A DNA stretch of 64,000 nt from Lachnospiraceae bacterium MD308 (GCA_000403475.2 KE159795.1:992983-1056982); one strand, 5' to 3'; counted from the stretch's first letter, positions 27,431 to 36,627 are shown. The notes: a model not told the origin generated them from the letters alone. Translations and numbers: made by a program.

Positions 27431-28104
27431 CAGCACTCCCTCCCGCAAATCCTGCCATCCTCAAGCCGCACCACTCGGTCTGCCATCTGCGCCACTTCCT
27501 CCTGATGAGTCACCACTATCACCGTCTGATGAAACCTCTCCCCGCAGGATTTGAGCAGTCCGATCACCTCCATGCTTGTTGCGGAATCCAGATTGCCAGT
27601 AGGCTCGTCCGCCAGTAAAATCGCCGGTTTTGCCATAAGCGCCCGGGCGATCGCCGCCCTCTGCTGCTGCCCGCCGGACAATGTACGGGGCAGGCGGTCA
27701 AGTTTCTCTGCAATCCCCAGACTCTCCGTCACCTGACCAAGCAGCGCTGCGTCAATCTCAGCACCGTCAAGCCTTAAAGGCAGAACAATATTTTCATAAA
27801 CACTCAGCACAGGCACCAGATTGTACTGCTGGAACACAAACCCGATATTCCTCCGCCGGAAAATCGTCCGCTCCTCCGGCTCCATATCCTTAAGGCTGTT
27901 CCCCCGAATCCACACGCCGCCCTCCGTCGGCACATCCAAGCCTCCAAGCATATTGAGGAGCGTCGTCTTACCGCTCCCGGAAGTGCCCACAACCGCCAAA
28001 AATTCCCCGTCCGTTATGGACAGGGATACATCGTCAAGGGCGCGGACTTCATAGGTTTCTGTAATATAATATTTTTTCAGTCCGACCGCTCTTACAATCT
28101 CCAT
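27430..28104 (-). CDS. ABC transporter ATPase, BceA/LolD/MacB type
   Basis: ATPase partner of the FtsX permease, about 224 residues. Walker A GTSGSGKTT, Q-loop FQQYNLV, signature LSGGQQQR, Walker B ILLADEPTGNLD, switch His VVTHQEE. The NLDS after Walker B is characteristic of the MacB/LolD/BceA class. Start at 28104 follows GAGGAGG; the frame opens at 28128 without a ribosome site. With the two-component system upstream it resembles a stimulus-sensing resistance module. Confidence 0.93.
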   Translation of the reverse strand: MEIVRAVGLKKYYITETYEVRALDDVSLSITDGEFLAVVGTSGSGKTTLLNMLGGLDVPTEGGVWIRGNSLKDMEPEERTIFRRRNIGFVFQQYNLVPVLSVYENIVLPLRLDGAEIDAALLGQVTESLGIAEKLDRLPRTLSGGQQQRAAIARALMAKPAILLADEPTGNLDSATSMEVIGLLKSCGERFHQTVIVVTHQEEVAQMADRVVRLEDGRICGREC

Positions 28105-28211
28105 AGCATCTCCTCCTCTGTCGGGCAACCCGCCCCATATTCCGGGGCAGTTGTCACAAATGCCCCGGCAGCTACTACTATACAGAGCAAATCTAACAAA
28201 TCTCTAACATA

Positions 28212-29204
28212 TCAACCTTTTCCTTCTAACTCATGTAATTTTTCTATGCTTTCAAAAAAATGACATTCTACAGGAGAAATAACGTCATCTTGTGCCTTCC
28301 GATATTTCTCATATTCTTTATGCGCTTTCTCAAGAGCCTGCTTATGAGTAACCCTCCCTTTCGTAGTCAGGATATCCCTTCTTGTCATTTTCAAATAATC
28401 ATCTATTGTTTCCAACCAATCTTTCATATACATCGGCTCTTGATTCAGGGCATGAACTTCCGCAATATCCAAATATGCAGTGACAATTTTATTTAATGCA
28501 TCTATTTCTTTTTCACTTAAATAATTCTTTGCAACTTCTACATCAGAACGTTTGATTTCTTTCCCTGTCCATGATGTCAATCCCATATTTTCCTTGTCTG
28601 CATCTGCCCGCTGATAGATTACGTCTGCAGCGGTATGCTTGTGAGCGGCCCAATGCATTTTATTTTGTACTTGCTTGAAGAATAAAATTGAACTCTCTGC
28701 CTTTGGATTATAATCGATGCTAGTTGCATATATTGCCAGGATTTTTCTCCAAAATACCTTTTCAGATGAACGAATATCGCGAATACGGGACAATAACTCA
28801 TCAAAATAGTTTCCACCGCCAAGATTTTTCAGGCGGTCATCATCCAGTGCAAATCCTTTTTTCATATATTCTTTCAAAACAGATGTCGCCCATATTCTAA
28901 ATTGTGTTCCTCTAAAGGATTTTACCCGATAGCCAACGGAAATAATAACATCTAAATTATAAAAATCCACCTGATAAGTCTTGCCATCCGACGCAGTATA
29001 GGCAAATTTTGCCCAAACTGTTTCTTTTACCAATTCGCCTTCTTTGAAAATATTTCTTATATGTTTCCCTATCACACTTTTATCCCGCTGAAATAATTCA
29101 GCCATCTGATCAATGGAAAGCAAAACCGTATCATGGTCAAATGTTACTTCTATTTTTGTGACCCCGTCTTCGGTAGTGTACATAATTATTTTTGATTGCG
29201 GCAT
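28212..29204 (-). CDS. RhuM-family protein (virulence RhuM)
   Basis: Member of the RhuM family, 330 residues; biochemical function unknown. The N-terminus (VLLSIDQMAELFQRDKSVIG) looks like a DNA-binding helical segment, then the conserved YQVDFYNLDVIISVGYRVKS and GTQFRIWATSVLKEYMKKGF block, and a C-terminal helical part with ASKNYLSEKE-like sequence. Such genes are usually mobile and often near phage or defence loci. Here it sits between the histidine kinase and the ABC genes, in the same direction, with lower GC than either side, suggesting insertion. Confidence 0.85.
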   Translation of the reverse strand: MPQSKIIMYTTEDGVTKIEVTFDHDTVLLSIDQMAELFQRDKSVIGKHIRNIFKEGELVKETVWAKFAYTASDGKTYQVDFYNLDVIISVGYRVKSFRGTQFRIWATSVLKEYMKKGFALDDDRLKNLGGGNYFDELLSRIRDIRSSEKVFWRKILAIYATSIDYNPKAESSILFFKQVQNKMHWAAHKHTAADVIYQRADADKENMGLTSWTGKEIKRSDVEVAKNYLSEKEIDALNKIVTAYLDIAEVHALNQEPMYMKDWLETIDDYLKMTRRDILTTKGRVTHKQALEKAHKEYEKYRKAQDDVISPVECHFFESIEKLHELEGKG

Positions 29205-29246
29205 AATACCCTCCCTGTGTAAATATTCTTTAAAATTCTCTCTGCA

Positions 29247-30188
29247 TTACAGACAACGACCAGATAAACCACCCGGAAGATCCACTTCCATCATTAACCC
29301 CGGCTCCATTCTCTTTACCACCAAAAAGCCGCCATGCATATTCACAATCTCCCGCGCCAGATAAAGCCCAAGCCCAAATCCTTCCTGGGAGGTAACCCGC
29401 TTTCCCCGGTAAAACCGCCGGAAAACCTGGCACTCCTCGCCCGCCTCGATCCCAATTCCGTAATCCCTCACACAAACCTTTAAGAACATCTCATCTTCCG
29501 TCACGGACACCGCAATCGCGCCTCCCTCCCGGCTGTACTTCACCGCGTTGTCGAAAATATTAAAAAGCGCCTCCCCAAGCCAGTTCCCATCATGGGCACA
29601 GCTCGCCCGCCCGGGAAAATCAACCGACACCTCAATCTCCTTCTCCTCCGCCCGGCGCTGAATCTGCCCCAACGCATTTCTGACCGTCTTTAAAATGTCC
29701 GTCTCTTCTTTCTTAATCTGAATAATATGCTGCTCCAGCCGGGATATCCGGATAAAGCTCTCCACAAGGAAATGCAGCTTGCCCGCGCTTTCCTCCGCGG
29801 CATCCGCAGACCGCCAAAGCCCCTCCTGCCCGGAATCCTCCGCAATCTCCTGCAAAAATCCGATATACGTCTCCAGGTTCGCAAGGGGCGTACGCATCTG
29901 GTGGGCAATCTCAGATATAAGCCTCTGAATCTCATCCCTGCTCCTCCTCGCCTCATCCCGGCTGCCCTGCATCATCTCCTGCACACGCACAAGGCGGTGC
30001 TCCAGCTTTCCGTAAAGAGTCTCCTGCCCCAGAGCTGCCATCCGTACCTCACGCTCATTCAAAATATCCTCCGCAAGTAAGACAGCCCTTTTAAGCTCCC
30101 TTCTCCGCCGCCTTCTCTGCAAAACATACATCGCCGCCCCGCCGCCCAAAAAACCTGCAAGAACTCCAAATATCATCTCCATACACAT
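29247..30188 (-). CDS. sensor histidine kinase, short-sensor type
   Basis: Membrane kinase, 313 residues. One or two N-terminal hydrophobic stretches (2-22) with almost no extracellular loop, a coiled segment, then the HisKA domain with phosphorylated His in EIAHQMRTPLAN (about 97), and the ATPase domain: N box LFNIFDNAVKYS, G boxes DYGIGIEAG and GFGLGLYLARE. Short-sensor kinases next to BceAB-like transporters usually sense through the transporter. Partner regulator lies upstream. Confidence 0.9.
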   Translation of the reverse strand: MCMEMIFGVLAGFLGGGAAMYVLQRRRRRRELKRAVLLAEDILNEREVRMAALGQETLYGKLEHRLVRVQEMMQGSRDEARRSRDEIQRLISEIAHQMRTPLANLETYIGFLQEIAEDSGQEGLWRSADAAEESAGKLHFLVESFIRISRLEQHIIQIKKEETDILKTVRNALGQIQRRAEEKEIEVSVDFPGRASCAHDGNWLGEALFNIFDNAVKYSREGGAIAVSVTEDEMFLKVCVRDYGIGIEAGEECQVFRRFYRGKRVTSQEGFGLGLYLAREIVNMHGGFLVVKRMEPGLMMEVDLPGGLSGRCL

Positions 30189-30194
30189 ATCATG

Positions 30195-30325
30195 CTATCC
30201 TCTGTCAGCTCTTCCGCCACACATGCCATCCTCTGCATATCTTTCACACATGCAACTCCATCCTCTGTCTATCCTTCACATATGCTGCGCTGTCCTCTTC
30301 CTATCCTTCACATATACCACGCTGC
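30195..30325. repeat. four degenerate tandem repeats of about 32 bases
   Basis: The 143-base gap between response regulator and kinase consists of imperfect units built on CCATCCTCTG ... TATCCTTCACATATGC, beginning near 30195, 30226, 30258 and 30292. No coding frame or ribosome site explains them. On the coding strand they lie between two genes of one operon. Confidence 0.6.
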
Positions 30326-30331
30326 GCTTTG

Positions 30332-31129
30332 TCAGCCGTCTATCCGGTATCCAAGCCCAAACACATTTTTAATGCAGCAAGCCTCCTCACCGCCCGGTGA
30401 AATCTTCCTCCGCAGCCGGTTTATCGTGACGCTCACCGTATTGTCCACCACAAACTGCCCGTCAAGCCCCCACACATGCTCCAGTATATTTTCCTTTGTG
30501 AGCACCTGCCCCTGATTCTCCATCAGATATTCCAACAGCCGGTACTCCTTCCCCGTCAGGGAAATCTCCTCCCCTTTTATAAACGCCCGCTTTCTGTCCG
30601 GGTACAGGACAAGCTCCCCCGCGCACACCGTCCTCTCCTCATTCTCCCCGCTCTTTCGCCTCAGCACAGCCTCGATTCTTTTCAGCAGCACTTTCATGGA
30701 AAACGGCTTGACCACATAATCATCCGCGCCGATATCGAAAGCGGCAAGCATATCCCGCTCCTCATCTCTGGCTGTCAGGAAAATAGCAGGGATTTTACAA
30801 TCGGCTGCCGGCTGCATCTGAGCGCCCTCCTGAAACTTCGGCCGGCATTTGCCCTGCAATTCCTGATACAGACAGATGCCGTCTCCATCCGGGAGCCCGA
30901 TGTCAATCAAGAGCAAAGCCTCTCCCTTCCCCATCAAAGACAGGGCATCCTTTCTTGTACGCGCGCAGACAGTGGCATACCCTGCGTTTTTCAGGCTCAT
31001 GTCCAACGCCTGATTCAAAAGCCTGTCATCCTCGATAATTCCGATTGTAGGTACATCCCTTTCAGGCTGTCCATACTTTTGCCCTTCCTTATTCGCCGCT
31101 CTTTTTCTATCTGCCAAACTTTCCTTCAC
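30332..31129 (-). CDS. OmpR-family response regulator
   Basis: DNA-binding partner of the short-sensor kinase, 265 residues, slightly longer than usual because of a basic 25-residue N-terminal lead and an insert near 95-110. Receiver domain with acidic pair IIEDD, phospho-acceptor Asp in LLIDIGLPD, Lys in VVKPF; winged helix with LTGKEYRLLEYLM and VSVTINRLRRKI. The start codon at 31129 is GTG; a Shine-Dalgarno-like GAAGGAAAG lies just after it, so an internal start (IGIIEDD preceded by further codons) is possible. Confidence 0.88.
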   Translation of the reverse strand: MKESLADRKRAANKEGQKYGQPERDVPTIGIIEDDRLLNQALDMSLKNAGYATVCARTRKDALSLMGKGEALLLIDIGLPDGDGICLYQELQGKCRPKFQEGAQMQPAADCKIPAIFLTARDEERDMLAAFDIGADDYVVKPFSMKVLLKRIEAVLRRKSGENEERTVCAGELVLYPDRKRAFIKGEEISLTGKEYRLLEYLMENQGQVLTKENILEHVWGLDGQFVVDNTVSVTINRLRRKISPGGEEACCIKNVFGLGYRIDG

Positions 31130-31174
31130 CTTTTCTTCCGCAATTTCAATACAATCTGCTTTTCATCTGCCATT

Positions 31175-31579
31175 TTACGCAAAAGCCCTGCAACACAGGC
31201 TGCACTCTCTTTTGGCGGCAGGCCGCCCGTCGTTATAATTTTCCAAAAGATGCCGCAGGATATCCGCCTTTTCTCTCTGCTCTTCCTGATAAGCCGGCAC
31301 GCCGATTCCCTGTCTCTTCTCCAAATCCTTTTTCTGATTATAATGGGTGATAAATGAGTCAAACGCGTCAATCCCTTCATATGTCTCACAGGGATACTCC
31401 TTGCACTTATTGCAGTATTCCGGCCTGCCATGCTCCATGCTGCACCTGGCAATCTTGCAGGACTGGTTTCCCTCTCCGCCCCCGCAGCCCGGACAGTGGC
31501 CGCTTATATGCATAGAGCAGAGCATGCAGTTGAGCCCGCACAGAGAAAGGGATAAATCTAATCTTGTAAAATTTTTCAT
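31175..31579 (-). CDS. DUF3795 protein, possible 3' frameshift
   Basis: Cys-rich small protein, 134 residues, of the DUF3795 family (predicted zinc or FeS binding; role unknown). Cys pairs in [26 protein letters not shown] and [10 protein letters not shown] are visible. The usual family segment with an FCxAxxLL-like stretch is not in this frame; the frame shifted by one near 31222 reads [10 protein letters not shown] and continues to 31126, touching the regulator start. A lost base around NDGR is therefore possible. Overlaps the macrodomain stop by four bases. Confidence 0.75.
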   Translation of the reverse strand: MKNFTRLDLSLSLCGLNCMLCSMHISGHCPGCGGGEGNQSCKIARCSMEHGRPEYCNKCKEYPCETYEGIDAFDSFITHYNQKKDLEKRQGIGVPAYQEEQREKADILRHLLENYNDGRPAAKRECSLCCRAFA

Positions 31580-32154
31580 ATATCCTGACCCTCCAGTTCC
31601 CTGACATAACTTTTTAACGTCCGCTCATCAAAAAGCACCCACTTCACAACATCCAGTTTCCCCGGATGTTCCTGCACGAACTTCTTCACCGTCCTCACTG
31701 CAATCTTTGCCGCCCGGTCAAGAGGAAACCGGTATATCCCTGTAGAAATGGACGGGAATGCCACGCTCCTAATCCCGTTGCCCGCCGCAAGCTCCAGGCA
31801 GGACTGATAGCACGACGCGAGCAGCTCCTCCTCCCCGGAACTTCCGCCGCTCCAGCAAGGCCCCGGCGTGTGTATCACATACTCACAGGGCAGGCGATAT
31901 CCCTTTGTTATTTTCGCCTTTCCCGTCTTACATCCGTTCAGTGTCCTACACTCAGAAAGCAACCCGGGGCCTGCGGCACGATGAATCGCGCCGTCCACCC
32001 CGCCTCCCCCAAGGAGGCTTGTGTTAGCGGCATTGACAATCGCCTGCACCCCGTGGTCTTCCGTAATATCGCCTTTCACTGCCGTCAGCTTTGTCTCAGT
32101 TCCCCCGCCAGGAAGAACATTTAATCTGTGAAACGTTTCTTTCCTATTTTCCAT
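31576..32154 (-). CDS. macrodomain protein (ADP-ribose / O-acetyl-ADP-ribose hydrolase type)
   Basis: Binds and probably hydrolyses ADP-ribose derivatives; about 192 residues. Hallmarks: [23 protein letters not shown] with the catalytic-site Asn and Asp, [14 protein letters not shown], and [15 protein letters not shown]. This matches the MacroD-type (YmdB) class. Start at 32154 is preferred by a GAGGTGATT upstream. Coupled to the DUF3795 gene; the pair is likely cotranscribed. Confidence 0.9.
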   Translation of the reverse strand: MENRKETFHRLNVLPGGGTETKLTAVKGDITEDHGVQAIVNAANTSLLGGGGVDGAIHRAAGPGLLSECRTLNGCKTGKAKITKGYRLPCEYVIHTPGPCWSGGSSGEEELLASCYQSCLELAAGNGIRSVAFPSISTGIYRFPLDRAAKIAVRTVKKFVQEHPGKLDVVKWVLFDERTLKSYVRELEGQDI

Positions 32155-32403
32155 CTCTATAATCACCTCATAAGATAAATCCAAAATCACTTCTTTGGCG
32201 CCTATCAGTCACAATACCTATTCTACCACACATCCCCCCTCCTTTCCACGCCCAAAACCCGCCGCTCCCTCTCTCCGAAACTAAAAGTTGACACGCCGGA
32301 AACCTTAGATTGGTTGTTTTTCTTCCAAACTGAGCGTAATATAATTGCTATCTGCAGGACTCCATGCGAGCCTGCACCAAATATTCACAGGAGGCAGACA
32401 GCG

Positions 32404-33357
32404 ATGACATTCGGGCAAAAGCTGAAACGATTATTGAAAGAAAACAACATGTCCCAGGAAGACCTGGCAGAACAGTTAGGCGTATCCCGGCAGGCAGCCG
32501 GAAAATGGACAAATGACAAAGGGATGCCGGAGGTCAGCAAACTGATACAGCTCAGCAATCTGTTCGGGATATCCCTTGATTATCTTCTAAAGGAAGACTA
32601 TGAAGAAAGTCAAAAAGAAAAGCAGGGTGAGAATCAGCAAGAGAATCAGAATCAAACCCACAGAAACCCCGCGCCAGCGGACAGCGGCTATTATGTAAGC
32701 CAGGAAATGCTTAACGGATATGCGGCATACAGCAGGCAAAAAACGCTGCGAATCACAGGAGGCATCTGCCTTTTTATATTGTCCGGCCTCTTTGAAGGTC
32801 CAGGATGCCATAACTTCCTATTATCACTGCTGTACTGGATGACAGTGACCGCCGGCATCAGCCTTATCATCTGGCATTTCTCCATTCCCAGGCAGTATGA
32901 GGAAATCAGAACTGAACATCTTGTATTAGACGGCCTTGTATTTGAGGAATTTAAGAAAAAAAGAGAGACATGCCGAAAACATTATGCGGTCATGATGATT
33001 GCAGGCGCGGCAATCCTGCTGGCAGGCTCCGAGGCAGAGTATTTTTTTCTGGCTCATTTTGAAAATAATATCTGCAATATCTTTCTCACCCTGTCTGATG
33101 CGGCATGGCTGTCTCTCATTGTCTGGTCGGGGATGTCTATGTATGCGGACAGCCTGATCGTCCGAAATGCATCCCGGACCCTCGGACGAACGCCCCTTCG
33201 CAGATACCGCTGGATCTACGCGGCGCTCCCCGTCACCGCCGGTGCAGTCATAGTCGGAATCGCAACGAACATATGGAGTCCTTACGCACCCATACTCATT
33301 CTGTTCTGCTGCTTATTGGCTACTGCATGCAGACTGTTAATTGAAAGAAAGGAATAA
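32404..33357 (+). CDS. XRE-family regulator with C-terminal membrane domain
   Basis: Cro/C1-type helix-turn-helix at 1-60 (MSQEDLAEQLGVSRQAAGKW), polar Gln/Glu-rich linker (70-95), then four hydrophobic segments (about 118-165 and 205-310). About 317 residues. Such proteins couple a membrane signal to transcription of the adjacent gene; the ligand is unknown. Start at 32404 follows AGGAGG; the frame upstream to 32314 has no ribosome site. Lipoprotein gene follows after two bases. Confidence 0.85.
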   Translation: MTFGQKLKRLLKENNMSQEDLAEQLGVSRQAAGKWTNDKGMPEVSKLIQLSNLFGISLDYLLKEDYEESQKEKQGENQQENQNQTHRNPAPADSGYYVSQEMLNGYAAYSRQKTLRITGGICLFILSGLFEGPGCHNFLLSLLYWMTVTAGISLIIWHFSIPRQYEEIRTEHLVLDGLVFEEFKKKRETCRKHYAVMMIAGAAILLAGSEAEYFFLAHFENNICNIFLTLSDAAWLSLIVWSGMSMYADSLIVRNASRTLGRTPLRRYRWIYAALPVTAGAVIVGIATNIWSPYAPILILFCCLLATACRLLIERKE

Positions 33358-33359
33358 CC

Positions 33360-33902
33360 ATGAACAAAGCATTTTTTAAAAACACCGCATTTTTCCTGCT
33401 GACATTCTTCTCCTGCATTCTTCTATGTGCAGGATGCGCTGCCCAAAGAGACGCAGGGCAGGATGCAGAATATACATTAGAAGAGCTGGATAACCTGGCC
33501 CGGCTTGAGATTTATCTGCCCGGGGAGAGCAACCCGGCAAAAACTATAAAGGATAAAGAAATATTGTATCAGTTTAATCACTGTTCTTCCTCCTGTGATT
33601 CAGACCCGGACTCTGATTCTGAGGAACACCAGAGAGAATTAGAAAAAGCCGCGTCCGGCGCGGCAGAAAAATACCATATTGTCTCCTACAAATACCCCGT
33701 TTCCCGTTTTCACCGAAAGAAACCGGAAAAAAATATGACGGTTACATTGTACGAGGATGCTCTCAATGGTATAAATATTGTAAAAACAGAAGTTGCGGAA
33801 GAAAGCATAAAAGGCGCGGACATTCCCGGGGAATATCTGATATTTTATTCCGAAATCCCGGAAGAGGAAAAAGCGTTTTACCAATCACTGGCAGAAGAAT
33901 AA
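33360..33902 (+). CDS. small lipoprotein of unknown function
   Basis: Predicted lipoprotein, 180 residues: basic N-terminus, hydrophobic segment, lipobox LLCAGC at about residue 22. The mature part is acidic, with a Ser/Asp-rich stretch (SSSCDSDPDSDSEE, about 75-90), and no recognised domain. Probably cotranscribed with the XRE membrane regulator. Confidence 0.75.
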   Translation: MNKAFFKNTAFFLLTFFSCILLCAGCAAQRDAGQDAEYTLEELDNLARLEIYLPGESNPAKTIKDKEILYQFNHCSSSCDSDPDSDSEEHQRELEKAASGAAEKYHIVSYKYPVSRFHRKKPEKNMTVTLYEDALNGINIVKTEVAEESIKGADIPGEYLIFYSEIPEEEKAFYQSLAEE

Positions 33903-33910
33903 AACAGCAC

Positions 33911-33954
33911 CGCCACTTTATATTTTTCCGGCTCCCGCTCTTCATGCTCCGCGA
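33911..33954. repeat. partial copy of the Cdd1 gene 3' region (left copy)
   Basis: Matches 35487-35529 at about 40 of 44 positions with one indel. In the minus strand it would encode EHEEREPEK as in the Cdd1-family gene. Together the copies flank the DUF4143 ATPase gene and its promoter. Confidence 0.7.
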
Positions 33955-35291
33955 GCTTTCCGTCGCTCTAACGCCAGTCCGATCAGCCGATCCGTCTGGT
34001 CAGCCATGAACAGCGGAATATTCAGCATATCATCATCTAGTTTCAAGTTATCCAGAGAGAACCGTACACGGAGCTTGACCCGATCTGGGAACAGCTCCTT
34101 GAACTTTTTAAGGCTCTTGCTGGCAGTATTGGCCTCGGACTTGACCTCTACAGGAAAAATGTCATTCTCCCGCTGAATAAGGAAATCCACTTCATAAGGC
34201 GGATTATTCTGGCTCCAGTACCGGGGAACCACTTCAAATTGCGTGATTAAGGTCTGAAGGACAAAGTTTTCAGTTAATGCGCCTCTAAACTCAGTAAACA
34301 GGCGGTTGCCTTCGCCGAAAGCCGTGGGAGCCAGCTGCGCCAGGCGGCGGAGCAACCCTACATCCACCAGATAAATCTTAAATGCCGACAGATCATCATA
34401 GGCAGCCATCGGCAGGCCGGGAGCGCTGCTGCGGTAGATCTTATATACCAATCTGGCGTCCACCAGCCATTGCAAAGCATCCTCATATTCACGGGCTCTT
34501 GCTCCCTCCTTGACAACCTTATAGATAAACTTCTTATTCTCCCTTGCCAGCTGGGAGGGTAAGGATTTCCATATCATAGAAATCTTCGGAAACTCGCTGA
34601 TGCTAGGATGCTTTGCAAAATCACGCTCATAAGCACTGATAATTCCAAACAGAGTTTCCTGCATCACAGAAACATCCCGTTCCGCCGTCCACATGTATAC
34701 TGGTTCCGGCATACCGCCGGTGACATAATACATCTTCAATTTCTCACAGAGCGGATTGAAAAAGGCATCGGGAATCGGCTCGATATCGTCCATGCCTTCC
34801 AGATACCTGGCAAGATTTTCATCGCCATTGGCCAGCAGAAATTCCGTGAAGGTCATCGGATCGATCTGCATAAAGTTCACCTTACCCACCGGAAAAGAGG
34901 ATGGTTTCGCCAAGGCAATCCCCAGCAGAGAGCCCGCACAGGCAATATGATACTGGGGGGCATTCTCGCAGAAATACTTCATGGAGTTGATAACCTTAGG
35001 GCAGTCCTGTACCTCGTCAAAGATAATGAGCGTCTTTTCCGGCACAATCTTCTGGCCGCTGGCAAGCATCAGATTCTGCAGAATACGATCCACATCCTTT
35101 GTAGTCTCAAAAAACTGCTTATACTCTTCATTCTCATCAAAGTTAAAATAGGCTGTATTTTCATAGTAACGTCTGCCGAATTCTTTGAGAACCCATGTCT
35201 TACCCACCTGGCGTACCCCCTTTAAGATCAGCGGTTTGCGGTAGGGCGAATCCTTCCAGTCCAGCAGCTTGTTCAAAATCAATCGTTCCAT
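33942..35291 (-). CDS. AAA ATPase with DUF4143 (AAA_14)
   Basis: P-loop ATPase of the AAA_14/DUF4143 family, about 449 residues; role unknown, often in accessory islands. Walker A GVRQVGKTW near 26, Walker B LIIFDEVQDC near 88, sensor AGSLLGIAL, and a C-terminal nuclease-like segment YWSQNNPPYEVDFLIQ ... FPVEVKSEA with the D-x-E-x-K pattern of PD-(D/E)xK enzymes. The ATG at 35291 is seven bases from AAGGAG. Flanked by two copies of the Cdd1 gene tail. Confidence 0.88.
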   Translation of the reverse strand: MERLILNKLLDWKDSPYRKPLILKGVRQVGKTWVLKEFGRRYYENTAYFNFDENEEYKQFFETTKDVDRILQNLMLASGQKIVPEKTLIIFDEVQDCPKVINSMKYFCENAPQYHIACAGSLLGIALAKPSSFPVGKVNFMQIDPMTFTEFLLANGDENLARYLEGMDDIEPIPDAFFNPLCEKLKMYYVTGGMPEPVYMWTAERDVSVMQETLFGIISAYERDFAKHPSISEFPKISMIWKSLPSQLARENKKFIYKVVKEGARAREYEDALQWLVDARLVYKIYRSSAPGLPMAAYDDLSAFKIYLVDVGLLRRLAQLAPTAFGEGNRLFTEFRGALTENFVLQTLITQFEVVPRYWSQNNPPYEVDFLIQRENDIFPVEVKSEANTASKSLKKFKELFPDRVKLRVRFSLDNLKLDDDMLNIPLFMADQTDRLIGLALERRKARGA

Positions 35292-35329
35292 AGACATACT
35301 CCTTCACATATTTATTGAAGTTTTTGTGT

Positions 35330-35358
35330 ATTATAATCACATTTTTATTATATATCAA
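35330..35358 (-). promoter_or_regulatory. sigma-A promoter of the DUF4143 ATPase gene
   Basis: TTGATA (35353-35358) and a perfect TATAAT (35330-35335) on the minus strand with 17 bases between. Confidence 0.6.
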
Positions 35359-35450
35359 ATGTATGAAAAGCACAACCCATATCATGATGTCGAGGCCAAA
35401 AGGTATTTTGCCCTCATGATGCCACGAATTGCTCCGCTAAATGTTTTTAC

Positions 35451-35780
35451 CTATTTTTCCGGATACTCCTTATCCTTCCAGTACCACCACTTTAATTTTT
35501 CCGGCTCCCGCTCCTCATGTTCCGCGAAATACACCGCGCAGCGGTACACATACAGCGCGCACCGATCCTCCTGAAATCCTTTTTTCAGGCAGTCCAGATG
35601 ATACAGCTCCTCCGGGTCTCTCCCTTTAAGGTCCGCAATGCACTGAATCCCGATATTATGCATGTGCTGCGCCATCTTCGCGCCAATGCCCGGTATCTCC
35701 TTCAGGTCGCTGACCGGGCCTTCGCCGGAAAGTGCCTTCTTTTCAGCCTTTAACTTACCTTCACTTATCTTTTTCTGCAT
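35451..35780 (-). CDS. Cdd1-family (pathogenicity locus) helix-hairpin-helix protein
   Basis: About 109 residues. The helix-hairpin-helix motif is LKEIPGIGAKMAQHMHNIGI (about 27-46), followed by the family block DPEELYHLDC and YVYRCAVYFAEHEEREPEKLKWWYWKD. Function unknown; DNA binding is likely. Start at 35780 follows GGGAGGAAT. Its tail is duplicated at 33911-33954. Confidence 0.8.
   Translation of the reverse strand: MQKKISEGKLKAEKKALSGEGPVSDLKEIPGIGAKMAQHMHNIGIQCIADLKGRDPEELYHLDCLKKGFQEDRCALYVYRCAVYFAEHEEREPEKLKWWYWKDKEYPEK
35487..35529. repeat. Cdd1 3' region (right copy of direct repeat)
   Basis: Inside the Cdd1 gene; the near-identical stretch at 33911-33954 is the other copy. Confidence 0.7.
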
Positions 35781-35837
35781 GATAATTCCTCCCCATCGCG
35801 GATTGTGCAGCCTCACTGTCTAAAAAACTGGAGTTTT

Positions 35838-36563
35838 TCACAATATCTCCAATACAAAATTAGCTACTGATAACAGATTGCATATGCAATGAAACCATAT
35901 GCTTATGTATATATTCTTTTTCTTGTAGGCTATATAAAAGACTGGAGTAAATACTAATATGCGAAATACATTATTGAATGGTAACCAAAAATGATAAAGT
36001 GAAAACAAAACAGATATCAGTATTGGAGCAAACCAGCCTTGGTTTTTATAATGTGCGGAAAGATATCCTCTAAAATATAATTCTTCCGTTACAGGTCCAA
36101 TCAATACATTAAAAATACCATAATAAATACAGGTTATAATCAATATTGGCTTTGAAAATGTTTTCATATATTCCATATTTGTCCAATCAAAACCCGTAGG
36201 CAAATAACGAAGTAATTCTGTTCTCGTTTCAGCCCAAAACTGATTTTCTATAGGAGCGACAAACGCCGACAATAATCCTGCTACGCCAAAGAAAACAAAT
36301 GCAATTATTACAATCTTCCACCATGGCATTTTTTCTTGTCCCACAAATGCACTTTTAAAAGAATAATCACCATTCTCCTTTTTACTAGCAGACAGAATTA
36401 CTCCTAGCTCAATCGGTACCAATATAATAGTCGCCAAAATGCAAAACAAAAGTAAATGCGGAATAGTTCTGCAAATATTACCAATCAGCAAATAACTTAA
36501 GCTCAAGGCAGTTGTAGGAATAAAAACCCTTAATACAGATCCTTTTAAATCTATCTTGTTCAT
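35838..36563 (-). CDS. CPBP-family intramembrane metalloprotease
   Basis: Membrane protease of the Abi/CAAX family, 241 residues with about six to seven hydrophobic segments. Motif 1 TEELYFRGYL carries the Glu pair and Arg (about 168), and LFSLYHFW carries the His (about 195). Relatives act in bacteriocin immunity or signalling; the substrate is unknown. AT-rich compared with upstream genes. Confidence 0.88.
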   Translation of the reverse strand: MNKIDLKGSVLRVFIPTTALSLSYLLIGNICRTIPHLLLFCILATIILVPIELGVILSASKKENGDYSFKSAFVGQEKMPWWKIVIIAFVFFGVAGLLSAFVAPIENQFWAETRTELLRYLPTGFDWTNMEYMKTFSKPILIITCIYYGIFNVLIGPVTEELYFRGYLSAHYKNQGWFAPILISVLFSLYHFWLPFNNVFRILVFTPVFYIAYKKKNIYISIWFHCICNLLSVANFVLEIL

Positions 36564-36627
36564 CTAAAAAATCCTTTTATGTTTCCATTTTTTATTGAAT
36601 AAAACCGGAATTTGTACTTTCTTGTTA

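Noticed and set aside
27015-27554. Plus-strand 179-residue frame rich in Ser/Pro/Ala
   Set aside because: Lies opposite the FtsX and ATPase genes, low-complexity repeats mirror their codons, and there is no ribosome site.
30476-31357. 293-residue plus-strand frame
   Set aside because: Antisense to the response regulator and DUF3795 genes; no domain and no ribosome site.
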